DNA of 50,321 nt, taken from contig JAFDYN010000018.1 in assembly GCA_018267385.1 (NCBI GenBank), forward strand, positions 1 to 50,321, given 5' to 3'. The stretch's first letter is position 1. Each line of letters opens with the position of its first letter. This DNA comes from Bacteroidota bacterium. Lineage in GTDB: Bacteria > Bacteroidota > Bacteroidia > Chitinophagales > LD1. The position numbers and the translations under genes are program-made. The notes below the pieces were generated by a model. It worked only from the letters and a program-made list of their open reading frames with translations. It did no database searches and was not told where the DNA came from. This document shows positions 1-6,939 of this stretch, piece by piece.

Positions 1-40
1 TAACATAGAAATCTATGTGGTTCAGAATGTATCTCCTTTC

Positions 41-60
41 GCGTTTCCGCGCTTTTGCGG
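41..60. repeat. 20-bp exact repeat, copy 1
   Basis: The 20 bases here recur exactly at 4976-4995. Both copies lie a little beyond the 3' end of a minus-strand gene (gatB and the terminase-like gene). A looser relative (ctttgcgtctttgcgag) is seen at 5913-5929. This is likely a dispersed intergenic repeat of no known function. A short perfect hairpin (7-bp arms) also sits at 3-18. Confidence 0.6.
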
Positions 61-140
61 TCAACCTGTATTCCGCATTAATTCTGAATCATTCACAGCA
101 TTCCGGAAATTCTGCTTCAGAAATGCTTCCGCTGCATTGG

Positions 141-170
141 CCCTCTCCTTTGGAGAGGGTTGGGAGAGGT
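141..170. repeat. Palindrome-plus-third-arm repeat (C-run/G-run family)
   Basis: The arms read ccctctcc, then ggagaggg after a TTT loop, then a third related arm gggagagg after a short spacer. The same layout (C-run, loop, G-run, spacer, second G-run) occurs at 5811-5844 and at the ends of both insertions in ileS. It lies just past the 3' end of gatB on the minus strand, so a role as a terminator-like hairpin is also possible. Confidence 0.6.
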
Positions 171-176
171 GTGCCT

Positions 177-1625
177 TTACGCCAGCAGCTCCCCCATGAT
201 CTTATTCACCAGCTTAGGATCAGCCTTACCCTGTGAACCCTTGATCACCTCACCCACAAAGAGTCCCATCAACCCCTTCTGTCCCGCCTTATACGCAGCC
301 ACCTTCTCCGGGTACTTCGCCAGCACAGCCACCGCCAGGTCCTTGATCATACCCTCATCACTGCTCTGGAGCAGGTTCAGGCGCTCCAGCACCGCCAGCG
401 GAGTCTCTGTAGGGTTAGCCACCAGCTCCGGCAGCACCCGCTGCGACGCCACGGCAAAGTTTGTCTTGCCCGCATCTATCAGCGCTATCAGGTCCGCTAT
501 CGTCTGTGGCCGCACAGGCAGCTCCGCTATCTCCAGCGCATTCTCATTCAGGTAAGACTTGATCGGGCCCAGCAACCAGTTAGACGCCGCCTTGTAGTTC
601 TTCGTCAGCGCCAGCAGGTCATTGAGGTAGAAGGCTGTATCCTTATCATCCGTGATCACGCGCGCATCATACTCCGGCAGGCCGTAGGTAGTGGTATACT
701 CCGCTATCAGGTCGCGGCTCAGCTTTGGCATCGCCGCGCGCACCGCCTCTACATACTCATCGGTCACGATCACCGGCGGCAGGTCCGGCTCGGGAAAGTA
801 CCTGTAGTCATGCGCCATCTCCTTGCTACGCTGCGAGAGGGTGATCCCCTTCAGCGCATCATAGCCGCGCGTCTCCTGCGTCAGCCGCTCGCCGCGCTCC
901 ATCAGCTCCACCTGGCGCTCAAATTCATATTCTATCGCCTTCTTCACATTGCGCATCGAGTTCATGTTCTTCACCTCCACGCGCGCGTTCAGTTTTGTAT
1001 CACCCTTCAGGCGGATCGAGATATTCGCATCGCAGCGCATAGATCCCTCCTCCATATTGCCATCGCAGATATCCAGGTAGCGTACCAGCTTCCGCACCTC
1101 TGTCAGGTACTGGTAGGCCTCGTCACCGCTGCGCAGGTCCGGGCGGCTCACTATCTCTATCAGCGGCACACCGGCGCGGTTCAGGTCCACGAGGGTAAAG
1201 TACGGGTCCAGGTCATGCGTACTCTTGCCCGCGTCCTCCTCCATGTGGATACGCTCCAGGCCCACGCGTTTCTTCTCGCCCGCCACTTCAAACTCTATGA
1301 AGCCACCCTCACAGATCGGCGTCTTGTCCTGCGTGATCTGGTAGCCCTTCGGCAGGTCCGCGTAGAAGTAGTTCTTCCTTGCAAACTGGTTCTCCCGCCT
1401 GATCGTGCAGCCCGTAGCCAGGCCTATCTTCACGGCATATTCTATCGCCTTGCGGTTCACCCGCGGCAAGGTGCCCGGATGCCCCAGCGAGATCGGGCTC
1501 ACCTGCGTATTGGGTGCCGCGCCAAAGGCCGCCGAGTCCCCGCAGTACATCTTACTCAGGGTACTGAGCTGCGCATGCACCTCCAGCCCCACTATCACCT
1601 CATATTTATCTGAAACAGCTGACAT
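177..1625 (-). CDS. gatB: Aspartyl/glutamyl-tRNA(Asn/Gln) amidotransferase subunit B
   Basis: This is the 482-aa B subunit of the GatCAB complex, which amidates misacylated Glu-tRNA(Gln) and/or Asp-tRNA(Asn) in the cytoplasm. The N-terminal catalytic core is clear: VGLEVHAQLST near residue 12, then the conserved block with NRAGVPLIEIVSRPD and the GSMRCDANISIR motif. The C-terminal tRNA-binding helical (GatB/YqeY) domain ends in KVMGELLA-type sequence, here KIMGELLA. The length is normal for the family. No gatA or gatC is adjacent, which is common in Bacteroidota. The ATG start fits a well-formed promoter immediately upstream. Confidence 0.97.
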   Translation of the reverse strand: MSAVSDKYEVIVGLEVHAQLSTLSKMYCGDSAAFGAAPNTQVSPISLGHPGTLPRVNRKAIEYAVKIGLATGCTIRRENQFARKNYFYADLPKGYQITQDKTPICEGGFIEFEVAGEKKRVGLERIHMEEDAGKSTHDLDPYFTLVDLNRAGVPLIEIVSRPDLRSGDEAYQYLTEVRKLVRYLDICDGNMEEGSMRCDANISIRLKGDTKLNARVEVKNMNSMRNVKKAIEYEFERQVELMERGERLTQETRGYDALKGITLSQRSKEMAHDYRYFPEPDLPPVIVTDEYVEAVRAAMPKLSRDLIAEYTTTYGLPEYDARVITDDKDTAFYLNDLLALTKNYKAASNWLLGPIKSYLNENALEIAELPVRPQTIADLIALIDAGKTNFAVASQRVLPELVANPTETPLAVLERLNLLQSSDEGMIKDLAVAVLAKYPEKVAAYKAGQKGLMGLFVGEVIKGSQGKADPKLVNKIMGELLA

Positions 1626-1647
1626 AATGGTCTATAGACTAAGCCGT

Positions 1648-1678
1648 CAAAGTAAAGCAATTTCCAGCGGCTGCCAAA
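1648..1678 (-). promoter_or_regulatory. Putative gatB promoter (Bacteroidota type)
   Basis: Reading the minus strand, TTTG (1678-1675), a 19-base spacer and TTACTTTG (1655-1648) match the Bacteroidota -33/-7 consensus TTTG ... TAnnTTTG with one mismatch. Transcription would start near 1641, giving a leader of about 16 bases before the gatB ATG. Confidence 0.55.
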
Positions 1679-1701
1679 CCGCTATATGTACCACCCACGC
1701 C

Positions 1702-1736
1702 GTCATCCTGATGCGAGGCCTCCGGGCGAAGGATCC
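1702..1736. repeat. Dispersed repeat fragment (gtcatcctga...gcgaaggatc)
   Basis: The stretch begins gtcatcctga and ends gcgaaggatcc, a phrase of a repeat type that is frequent between genes in many genomes. A reverse-oriented relative (gattcttcgct...ctgaatgac) occurs at 4841-4865. The relation between the two is by eye and is imperfect in the middle. Confidence 0.4.
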
Positions 1737-1802
1737 CCGAATACGCTATGGTAGGTGAAAGACTCCCTACTACTCGTCTGCGTTTGTAACGCAGATGTGG
1801 TG

Positions 1803-3947
1803 TTATCGAATTTTATCACCTTTCCTTTTTTTCTTTTCAAAGGAGTGTCTTACATCTATCGCCTCGGTATAGATTGTCTTGTTATTAACTACTTGGATGT
1901 TTTTAAATTCTTTGCCAAAATCCCTAATACGAGCATCAAAGACAATCAAGAAACCTAAATGCGTCTCGTTGTTTCCCAAATAATGAATTAATTGATCTTC
2001 TCCCGATAAAGCATAAGTCGATGAATAACCTTCTCCGCACATCTTTAATTCGATAACCACTTTGAGTCCACCTCTTAGTAAAGCATAAAGATCAATAACG
2101 CCTGCACCTGAAACATGTTCTTGTATTATCTCAATTGCATCGCTACCATATTTTGTCTTTAACGCTGTAATCAAAAAATGTTTTGCTAGTGATTCAGGGG
2201 AAGTTGTCCATTTATGTTTGCCAGCAATATTTTCCCAAAAATGCATTCTTGAGCTAGATGAAATACTTTTACTGAAATCTTTCAAAGTACCTAAAAGTGA
2301 TTCTATTGAAATCGGATCAATCTGCAAAGGAGATTGCTTAGCAGGATATTCGATTTTTAAATCAGCAGAATGCATAAGGCATTTATCTATATATTCTCTG
2401 ATGTTGACACCATTAACCTTGTCAAGCACTTTAATAAATAGATTGACTGCTTTATTGTAGTTTCCAAGTTCAAAATGTGATCTTGCGATACCGTATACAA
2501 GATTAGGAGTTTCACCAAGCAGCTCAGCTCTTTTCTCCAAAAAAATAACAGCTTTATGCCATTCTTTCAAATTCCAAAGTGTTGCTGCATAATTTTGAGC
2601 AGAAAGCCAATGAAAAGGGTTAAAGTTTAAGCTATACTCATAGTTTTTTATTGCTTCCCCTAAATTGTTTTCTGATCGATATATTTCTGCTAATGTGAAA
2701 TAGCATAACGATTTGTCGATACTGGTTATTTCTTTTTTTTGGAAAAGTGACATTGCCTTATCTATCCATTGAATTTTTTCTTCTAGTAGATATTTTTTAT
2801 TAGTAGCATTATATAAATACGCTCCAAGAATGAAATGTACATCGTTGACATGCTCAATTTTGTTCATCAAATTCTCTGCTATCGCTTCCCCTTTCTGCAT
2901 CCGTTCTGCTACTTTGAGTTGCAAATCAAAATATGGAGAGCCAATTTTTTCCTTTATCTTGATTAGTCTGGCTTCGCATTCTTGATATTTCTCATGGTTT
3001 TTTAAAGTCTTTGCAAGGATAGAAGCGAACAAATAGCTAGAGTATTTTTCATGTTCATTACCTATTAATGGTTCTCGATAAGAACATGCTGTGTTAATAG
3101 CAGACATGGCTTCATTAAAATGATGCAACGAGTGTAGATAAATTGCTTTTTTATGATAAAGGCTTGCCGCAAGCTCTTGATTCAGCGTCTCACTTAAATT
3201 ACAGAGACTTATGGCTTTGTCTATATATTCCAGTGCAACCTTTGGAGATTTACTTTCCATCAAAGTTGATATATGAGCTAAATCAATGATGGCATTATGG
3301 GGATTCCCTGCCTCTAAGAATTTGTCTGAGGATAACTTATGATAGTATATTTTTTCTTCATCGTCAAAGGATATTAGCGCTAATCCCCTATGCGCATAAG
3401 CTATATCTAGGGCAGACGTGTTGTTATTACTAATTACTGAAATGTATGTGCTTCGCGCAGTGTTATAGTTTTGGTTTTTAGCAGCTGCGTTTGCTTTTGA
3501 AAGAATGATACTTTGCCTTTCATTCGGCGGTAGTTTGAGAGTTGCATCTGAAAGAAGTTCTTCAATTACTTTTTCACATTTTTCGAAACCTCCTTCAATA
3601 GTGGCTTGAGCTAAAATTATAAGTCTGTATTTTTTTCGATCTCCGCCTTTTAGAACAGATCGATCTAATGATAACAACACATCTAAAATTCTTTCTTTGT
3701 TTAGTCGCAATGTCGCTTGATTCAGTTTAAATAGGTTATATGCTTCTACGTGATTGCCAACTTCAATATTTTTTTTGAAGTCATGGATCCAGTTAGTCAT
3801 TTTCTCAAAAGCTGCAGCGATAGCCTTGCCTATATTGAAATTAATGTCGTCAATGGTTTCATTTCTTTCACCCTCCTTTAGTGCTCCGACCATCTGCTTG
3901 GTGTGCATATCAAAAGCAAATTGGACTCCGTTATTCTTTTTTGCCAT
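1803..3947 (-). CDS. TPR-repeat protein with C-terminal PD-(D/E)XK nuclease-like domain
   Basis: This is a 714-aa protein without signal peptide. Most of it is alpha-helical repeats that look like TPRs (for example CYFTLAEIYRSENNLGEAI and LAPTL-like spacing elsewhere). The last 100 residues hold a PD-(D/E)XK-like core: GVID (D619), a beta strand ending IELK (E633, K635), then a GEDQLIHYL helix. This suggests DNA or RNA cleavage guided by a TPR scaffold; the substrate is unknown. A TTG start lies 12 codons upstream (3983), but the ATG at 3947 followed by AKKNNG is preferred. The gene is strikingly AT-rich (a sample line is about 30% GC, against about 50% in gatB) and codon use differs from its neighbours, which suggests horizontal transfer. 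It could be a solitary defence gene, but nothing nearby confirms that. Confidence 0.7.
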   Translation of the reverse strand: MAKKNNGVQFAFDMHTKQMVGALKEGERNETIDDINFNIGKAIAAAFEKMTNWIHDFKKNIEVGNHVEAYNLFKLNQATLRLNKERILDVLLSLDRSVLKGGDRKKYRLIILAQATIEGGFEKCEKVIEELLSDATLKLPPNERQSIILSKANAAAKNQNYNTARSTYISVISNNNTSALDIAYAHRGLALISFDDEEKIYYHKLSSDKFLEAGNPHNAIIDLAHISTLMESKSPKVALEYIDKAISLCNLSETLNQELAASLYHKKAIYLHSLHHFNEAMSAINTACSYREPLIGNEHEKYSSYLFASILAKTLKNHEKYQECEARLIKIKEKIGSPYFDLQLKVAERMQKGEAIAENLMNKIEHVNDVHFILGAYLYNATNKKYLLEEKIQWIDKAMSLFQKKEITSIDKSLCYFTLAEIYRSENNLGEAIKNYEYSLNFNPFHWLSAQNYAATLWNLKEWHKAVIFLEKRAELLGETPNLVYGIARSHFELGNYNKAVNLFIKVLDKVNGVNIREYIDKCLMHSADLKIEYPAKQSPLQIDPISIESLLGTLKDFSKSISSSSRMHFWENIAGKHKWTTSPESLAKHFLITALKTKYGSDAIEIIQEHVSGAGVIDLYALLRGGLKVVIELKMCGEGYSSTYALSGEDQLIHYLGNNETHLGFLIVFDARIRDFGKEFKNIQVVNNKTIYTEAIDVRHSFEKKKRKGDKIR

Positions 3948-4305
3948 ATAGGTATATAGTTTATATCCTTTGGAATTTAGCAAACAATATAAAAGTCACC
4001 AACTGGCGCGGAACTTAATTCACCACTAGCCCAGCTCTCCATAGACCAATAAAAATGCCGTTTGTAGTCCGAAGGCAGGCCTGCGGCTGGCGACTACGAA
4101 CCTTCCCGCACAAAGCTGTCCGTAGATGAAGGCAGGCGAGCGGCAGGCTTTTACAGACCTGCCAGCTACGCACTCAGCGCAAACACCTACATTTGCGAGA
4201 TCGCTTTATGAATACCCCAAGACTAAAGCACCCCCCTGCCATCGCATCGATTTGCGGGAAATTTATATTTTAGATGCTATTAAATAACCTGTAGTAAAAC
4301 TAACC
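3948..4305. other. Intergenic space with stem-loop repeats
   Basis: No gene is seen. The space holds a dispersed stem-loop repeat at 4060-4110 and a degenerate relative at about 4119-4170 (cgtag...ctacg ends, with internal ggcagg/cctgcc pairing). The last 50 bases before the downstream lipoprotein gene are AT-rich and probably hold its promoter (TATATTTT at 4264-4271 resembles a -7 element). Confidence 0.5.
4060..4110. repeat. Dispersed stem-loop repeat, copy 1
   Basis: The unit starts gtttgtagtccgaagg and ends gactacgaaccttcccgca. The ends gtttgtagtc/gactacgaac form a stem. A close copy is at 4734-4785, on the other side of the small lipoprotein gene and in the same orientation. Confidence 0.65.
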
Positions 4306-4713
4306 ATGAGAAAACTCACCTACGCCCTCGCACTGCTATCTATCGTATTCATTACTTCTTGCAAAAAGAACAATAGCAGCAATCCCGGCGGCAGCTGGAC
4401 ATTTAAGTCTGTCAGCCACACTGTAGTGACCTGTAGCTACCAAGATGGCTACGGCGTAAATCTGACGGCCATCGATCAGGCCACTGCCGGAGCCCCTTAT
4501 GACTTGCTTAGGTTTACTTTCTTTACTACCGGCCTGCCCACAGCAGACGGATACTATACTGTTGGGAGCATCTTCTCAAACGATCCCTCTGAGGTGGCTG
4601 TGGAGATTTATGACAATGGCACCGGAGTCGGTGGCTGGTCATCTACTGGCCGCAGTGCCAATGGAGACAAAGAAAGGGTCACGGTAAAGGTCAGCGGTGC
4701 CTGCTATCCGTAG
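4306..4713 (+). CDS. Small secreted lipoprotein, unknown function
   Basis: This is a 135-aa protein with a lipoprotein signal peptide: positively charged start MRK, a hydrophobic stretch, then the lipobox ITSC with Cys19, followed by a charged/Ser-Asn linker (KKNNSSN). The mature part is rich in Gly, Thr and aromatic residues and probably forms a beta-sandwich. It has two further cysteines (in VTCSY and the C-terminal GACYP) that could pair. No family is recognised. The gene stands alone, flanked on both sides by copies of the same stem-loop repeat. Confidence 0.7.
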   Translation: MRKLTYALALLSIVFITSCKKNNSSNPGGSWTFKSVSHTVVTCSYQDGYGVNLTAIDQATAGAPYDLLRFTFFTTGLPTADGYYTVGSIFSNDPSEVAVEIYDNGTGVGGWSSTGRSANGDKERVTVKVSGACYP

Positions 4714-4733
4714 CTAAAAAACAAAAAAATGCT

Positions 4734-4785
4734 GTTCGTAGTCCGAAGGAAGGCCAGCAGGTCGGCGACTACGAACCTTCCCGCA
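4734..4785. repeat. Dispersed stem-loop repeat, copy 2
   Basis: The ends gttcgtagtc (4734-4743) and gactacgaac (4767-4776) are a perfect 10-bp inverted repeat, followed by cttcccgca as in copy 1 at 4060-4110. The loop regions differ by a few bases, with matching changes in the stem (tttg/ttcg). Confidence 0.65.
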
Positions 4786-4840
4786 TACTGCCCTCGCGCA
4801 GACCATATGGGTAGCCTGTAGCCATCCGGGTCACGCTCCA

Positions 4841-4865
4841 GATTCTTCGCTCCGCTCTGAATGAC
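4841..4865. repeat. Dispersed repeat fragment (gattcttcgct...gaatgac)
   Basis: The reverse complement begins gtcattc and ends gcgaagaatc, like the element at 1702-1736. Such phrases are common dispersed intergenic repeats in bacteria; no function is assigned. Confidence 0.4.
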
Positions 4866-4975
4866 GACAAGTGGTACAGAGTTTTGCATTTTCGCGTTTT
4901 TACGAGCCATACTGTATTTAGGATATTCAGGCTGTTCTTAGAGCACTCAGCGCCCTTCATGTAGAAACACCTTTT

Positions 4976-4995
4976 GCGTTTCCGCGCTTTTGCGG
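4976..4995. repeat. 20-bp exact repeat, copy 2
   Basis: It is identical to 41-60 over 20 bases, and again lies just past the 3' end of a minus-strand gene (ending at 5011). Confidence 0.6.
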
Positions 4996-5010
4996 TTATA
5001 CCCGGCAGCT

Positions 5011-5658
5011 TTAAAACTCCGCCCGCACGAAATACCCCTCCTCAAACAACACCGCCGGCAGGTAGGATGGCGGCTTGCCATCAAAGAACGCGATAGGCGG
5101 TATCAGCGCCTTGTCAGGGTGCAGCTTATTGTAGCGCGTCAGCTTCTCAAAGGTCACAGACTGCGCCTTGGTAGGCTTCTGCACAGGCTTTTCGGGGAGC
5201 GCCGTAGCCTTCTCCGGTGCCACCTCCGGTGCACCCGCTGTAGCCACAGGCTGCTCCACCACCACTGCCTCCGGCGCAGGGTCCGGCAGCGCATCCCAGC
5301 CCGCCAGCTCTATCATATCCGGCTGCGGCGGCGTGACAGTTGCTTCCCTATTCCACCCATAGTGATGCTTCAGCATAAACGTGGCAAAATGCACCGGCAT
5401 CTTACCCGTGATCGCCTTATCCACTATCCGCGCCTCAAAGCGCTGCTGTATTACCTTCATGAGCGAGGTCACGGCATAGTTGCCCCGCCACTTCTTGCGC
5501 CAATACGCCCATACATCATCATACACCTGCGCCAGCGAGAGCGCATGCCCCAGGTACTGGCAGTCCGGGCTGTATGAGTATTGTTCAATCGTTTTGAGCG
5601 TGTCCAGTGTCCGCTCCAGCGTCCACTTCACCGCATTCTGGTTTCCATCAGGAGCCAT
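5011..5658 (-). CDS. Terminase-small-subunit-like (DNA-packaging) protein, orphan
   Basis: This is a 215-aa protein. Residues 1-105 resemble the helical DNA-binding part of phage terminase small subunits of the P22 gp3-like type: a GNQ start, a helix with YDDVWAYWRKKW, then a helix leading to the ending FMLKHHYGW, which is a common close of that domain. Residues about 115-165 are rich in Pro, Ala, Glu and Val and look disordered. The last 50 residues are a separate conserved-looking piece (YNKLHPDKALIPPIAFFDGKP). No large terminase, portal or capsid gene is near, so this is either a prophage remnant or a domesticated protein. Function is inferred from pattern only. Confidence 0.5.
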   Translation of the reverse strand: MAPDGNQNAVKWTLERTLDTLKTIEQYSYSPDCQYLGHALSLAQVYDDVWAYWRKKWRGNYAVTSLMKVIQQRFEARIVDKAITGKMPVHFATFMLKHHYGWNREATVTPPQPDMIELAGWDALPDPAPEAVVVEQPVATAGAPEVAPEKATALPEKPVQKPTKAQSVTFEKLTRYNKLHPDKALIPPIAFFDGKPPSYLPAVLFEEGYFVRAEF

Positions 5659-5710
5659 AGGTTGTTGTTTTAAGTTTTAGGTAATAAGTTTTAAGTAATA
5701 GGGAATAAGG

Positions 5711-5760
5711 AATAGAGAAAAGAGAATAGAGAAAAGAGAATAGAGAAAAGAGAATAGAGT
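5711..5760. repeat. 14-bp tandem repeat, about 3.5 copies
   Basis: The unit aatagagaaaagag is repeated with almost no variation. Simple purine-rich repeats like this may vary in number between strains. Confidence 0.75.
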
Positions 5761-5810
5761 AACCATTAAACATCATGCACAGCCATTGCAAAAAATCCCA
5801 ATTTGTTGAA

Positions 5811-5844
5811 ATTCCCCCTTTAAAAAGGGGGATTAAGGGGGATT
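5811..5844. repeat. C-run/G-run palindrome with third arm
   Basis: Five Cs, TTTAAAAA, five Gs, ATTAA, then five Gs again. It has the same three-arm layout as at 141-170 and at the ends of the ileS insertions. Elements of this look are widespread dispersed repeats in bacteria. Confidence 0.65.
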
Positions 5845-6137
5845 TGACACACGAGCTAAAAAATCTCCCCGCTATGACAAAAACGGAAACACTCTTCTGC
5901 ATTTCCTTGATCCCTTTGCGTCTTTGCGAGAAATAGCAGAACCACATAAAGACGAATACAATAATAAGCAAAATACGCCAATAAAGCAATTTATACCCTC
6001 ACTAAACCTATCCACAAAAATGAGGACAATTCCCCCTCCGAAAACTTGCAAAACTCAACCTCCACCGACCCACACAAACACAACAAAATACGTATGCAGC
6101 CGGCACACATACGACCCCTCCTCCAGTCGAAAAACAA

Positions 6138-6863
6138 CTATGAAAACAACATCTCCAGCACCTCCGGAGACCGCAAACCCGTGAACCCATCCAGGTGCAT
6201 ATTATAGTAGCGCAGCAAGGTATGCATCAGCTCCTGGCGCTGTCCTCTGTGTAGCCGCAGGTCAGGCACCTCCAGCATACTAGTGGTAGACAGCACACTG
6301 ATCCATCGGCTCATCTCACGCCCCAGCACCAGCCCGCTCACACTCTCACGCCCTGTATACCCACCCTCCTGCATATCAAAGAAAGGCGCCTCCTCCGTCC
6401 ACACCCCATGCGGCGGAAAGCCCAGATACACCGCATAGTACACCAGAAACTGCAGGTGGTAGTCATGGTTCACAGGCTGCATCTCATCCAGATGCACGAA
6501 GCAGTCATACACAAAATGGAACATCTCCTCATTGGCATCATGCTCCTTTAGACTCTTACTCACCACCTCCAATATAAACAGGGCGATAGACGTCTTCACT
6601 GTATCAAAGGGCAGAGACCTGTACATATACGCCCTGCGGTACTCCTTGATGCGCTGCAGGTTCTTATTGTCTCTGTGGGTGATGTCGAGATCGAGTAGTG
6701 TGAGCGGCTGCATCATGGCCGCCTTGGCAGTAGAGCGGCTGCTGCGCACACCATTCACGATATAGCTCACCAGCCCCAGGCGCTCTGTATACATCCGCAC
6801 TATGACAGATGTCTCAGAGTACTTCAGTGTATGGAGTACTATCCCTTTGGTCTTGATGTCCAT
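6138..6863 (-). CDS. recO: DNA repair protein RecO
   Basis: This 241-aa protein matches the RecO recombination mediator, which helps RecA load onto SSB-coated single strands and anneals complementary strands. The N-terminal OB fold is visible (KGIVLHTLKYSETSVIVRMYTE, residues about 6-27, then the VNGVRSSRS basic loop). The alpha-helical C-terminal domain follows. Zinc-binding cysteines are absent, as in other Bacteroidota RecO proteins. porZ lies close by (8915-11215), an association often seen in Bacteroidota. The intergenic space to the divergent YfhO-like gene is 76 bp. Confidence 0.93.
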   Translation of the reverse strand: MDIKTKGIVLHTLKYSETSVIVRMYTERLGLVSYIVNGVRSSRSTAKAAMMQPLTLLDLDITHRDNKNLQRIKEYRRAYMYRSLPFDTVKTSIALFILEVVSKSLKEHDANEEMFHFVYDCFVHLDEMQPVNHDYHLQFLVYYAVYLGFPPHGVWTEEAPFFDMQEGGYTGRESVSGLVLGREMSRWISVLSTTSMLEVPDLRLHRGQRQELMHTLLRYYNMHLDGFTGLRSPEVLEMLFS

Positions 6864-6939
6864 GCTCGTACCGGCACATTATTACCGTGCAAATAGGGCA
6901 GCCTTTGCTATATTCATCCCGCTGCGCCATGCAGTAAAA

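Larger units (their letters stand above)
4714..5010. other. Intergenic space with several dispersed repeats
   Basis: No gene is seen. It contains the stem-loop repeat copy at 4734-4785, the gattcttcgct-type repeat at 4841-4865 and the 20-bp exact repeat at 4976-4995. Short open frames on the minus strand here run through the repeats and look spurious. Confidence 0.5.
5659..6137. other. Intergenic space rich in simple and palindromic repeats
   Basis: No convincing gene is seen. It contains taagtttta-type short repeats (5670-5700), a 14-bp tandem repeat (5711-5760) and a C-run/G-run palindrome (5811-5844). The remainder up to recO is AC-rich on the plus strand, and open frames there have no plausible protein composition. 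Confidence 0.5.

Noticed and set aside
810..1613. Long plus-strand open frame over gatB
   Set aside because: It lies wholly antisense to a clear gatB gene and has no protein-like composition (His/Leu/Arg-rich).
4704..4960. Two short minus-strand open frames after the lipoprotein gene
   Set aside because: They are made of dispersed repeat sequence and have no conserved start or domain.
5700..5760. CRISPR array
   Set aside because: The 14-bp repeats are contiguous, without spacers, and no cas genes are present.
5648..5989. Open frame of 113 codons on the minus strand upstream of the terminase-like gene
   Set aside because: It runs through the 14-bp tandem repeat and the C-run/G-run palindrome, so its translation is repeat-driven.
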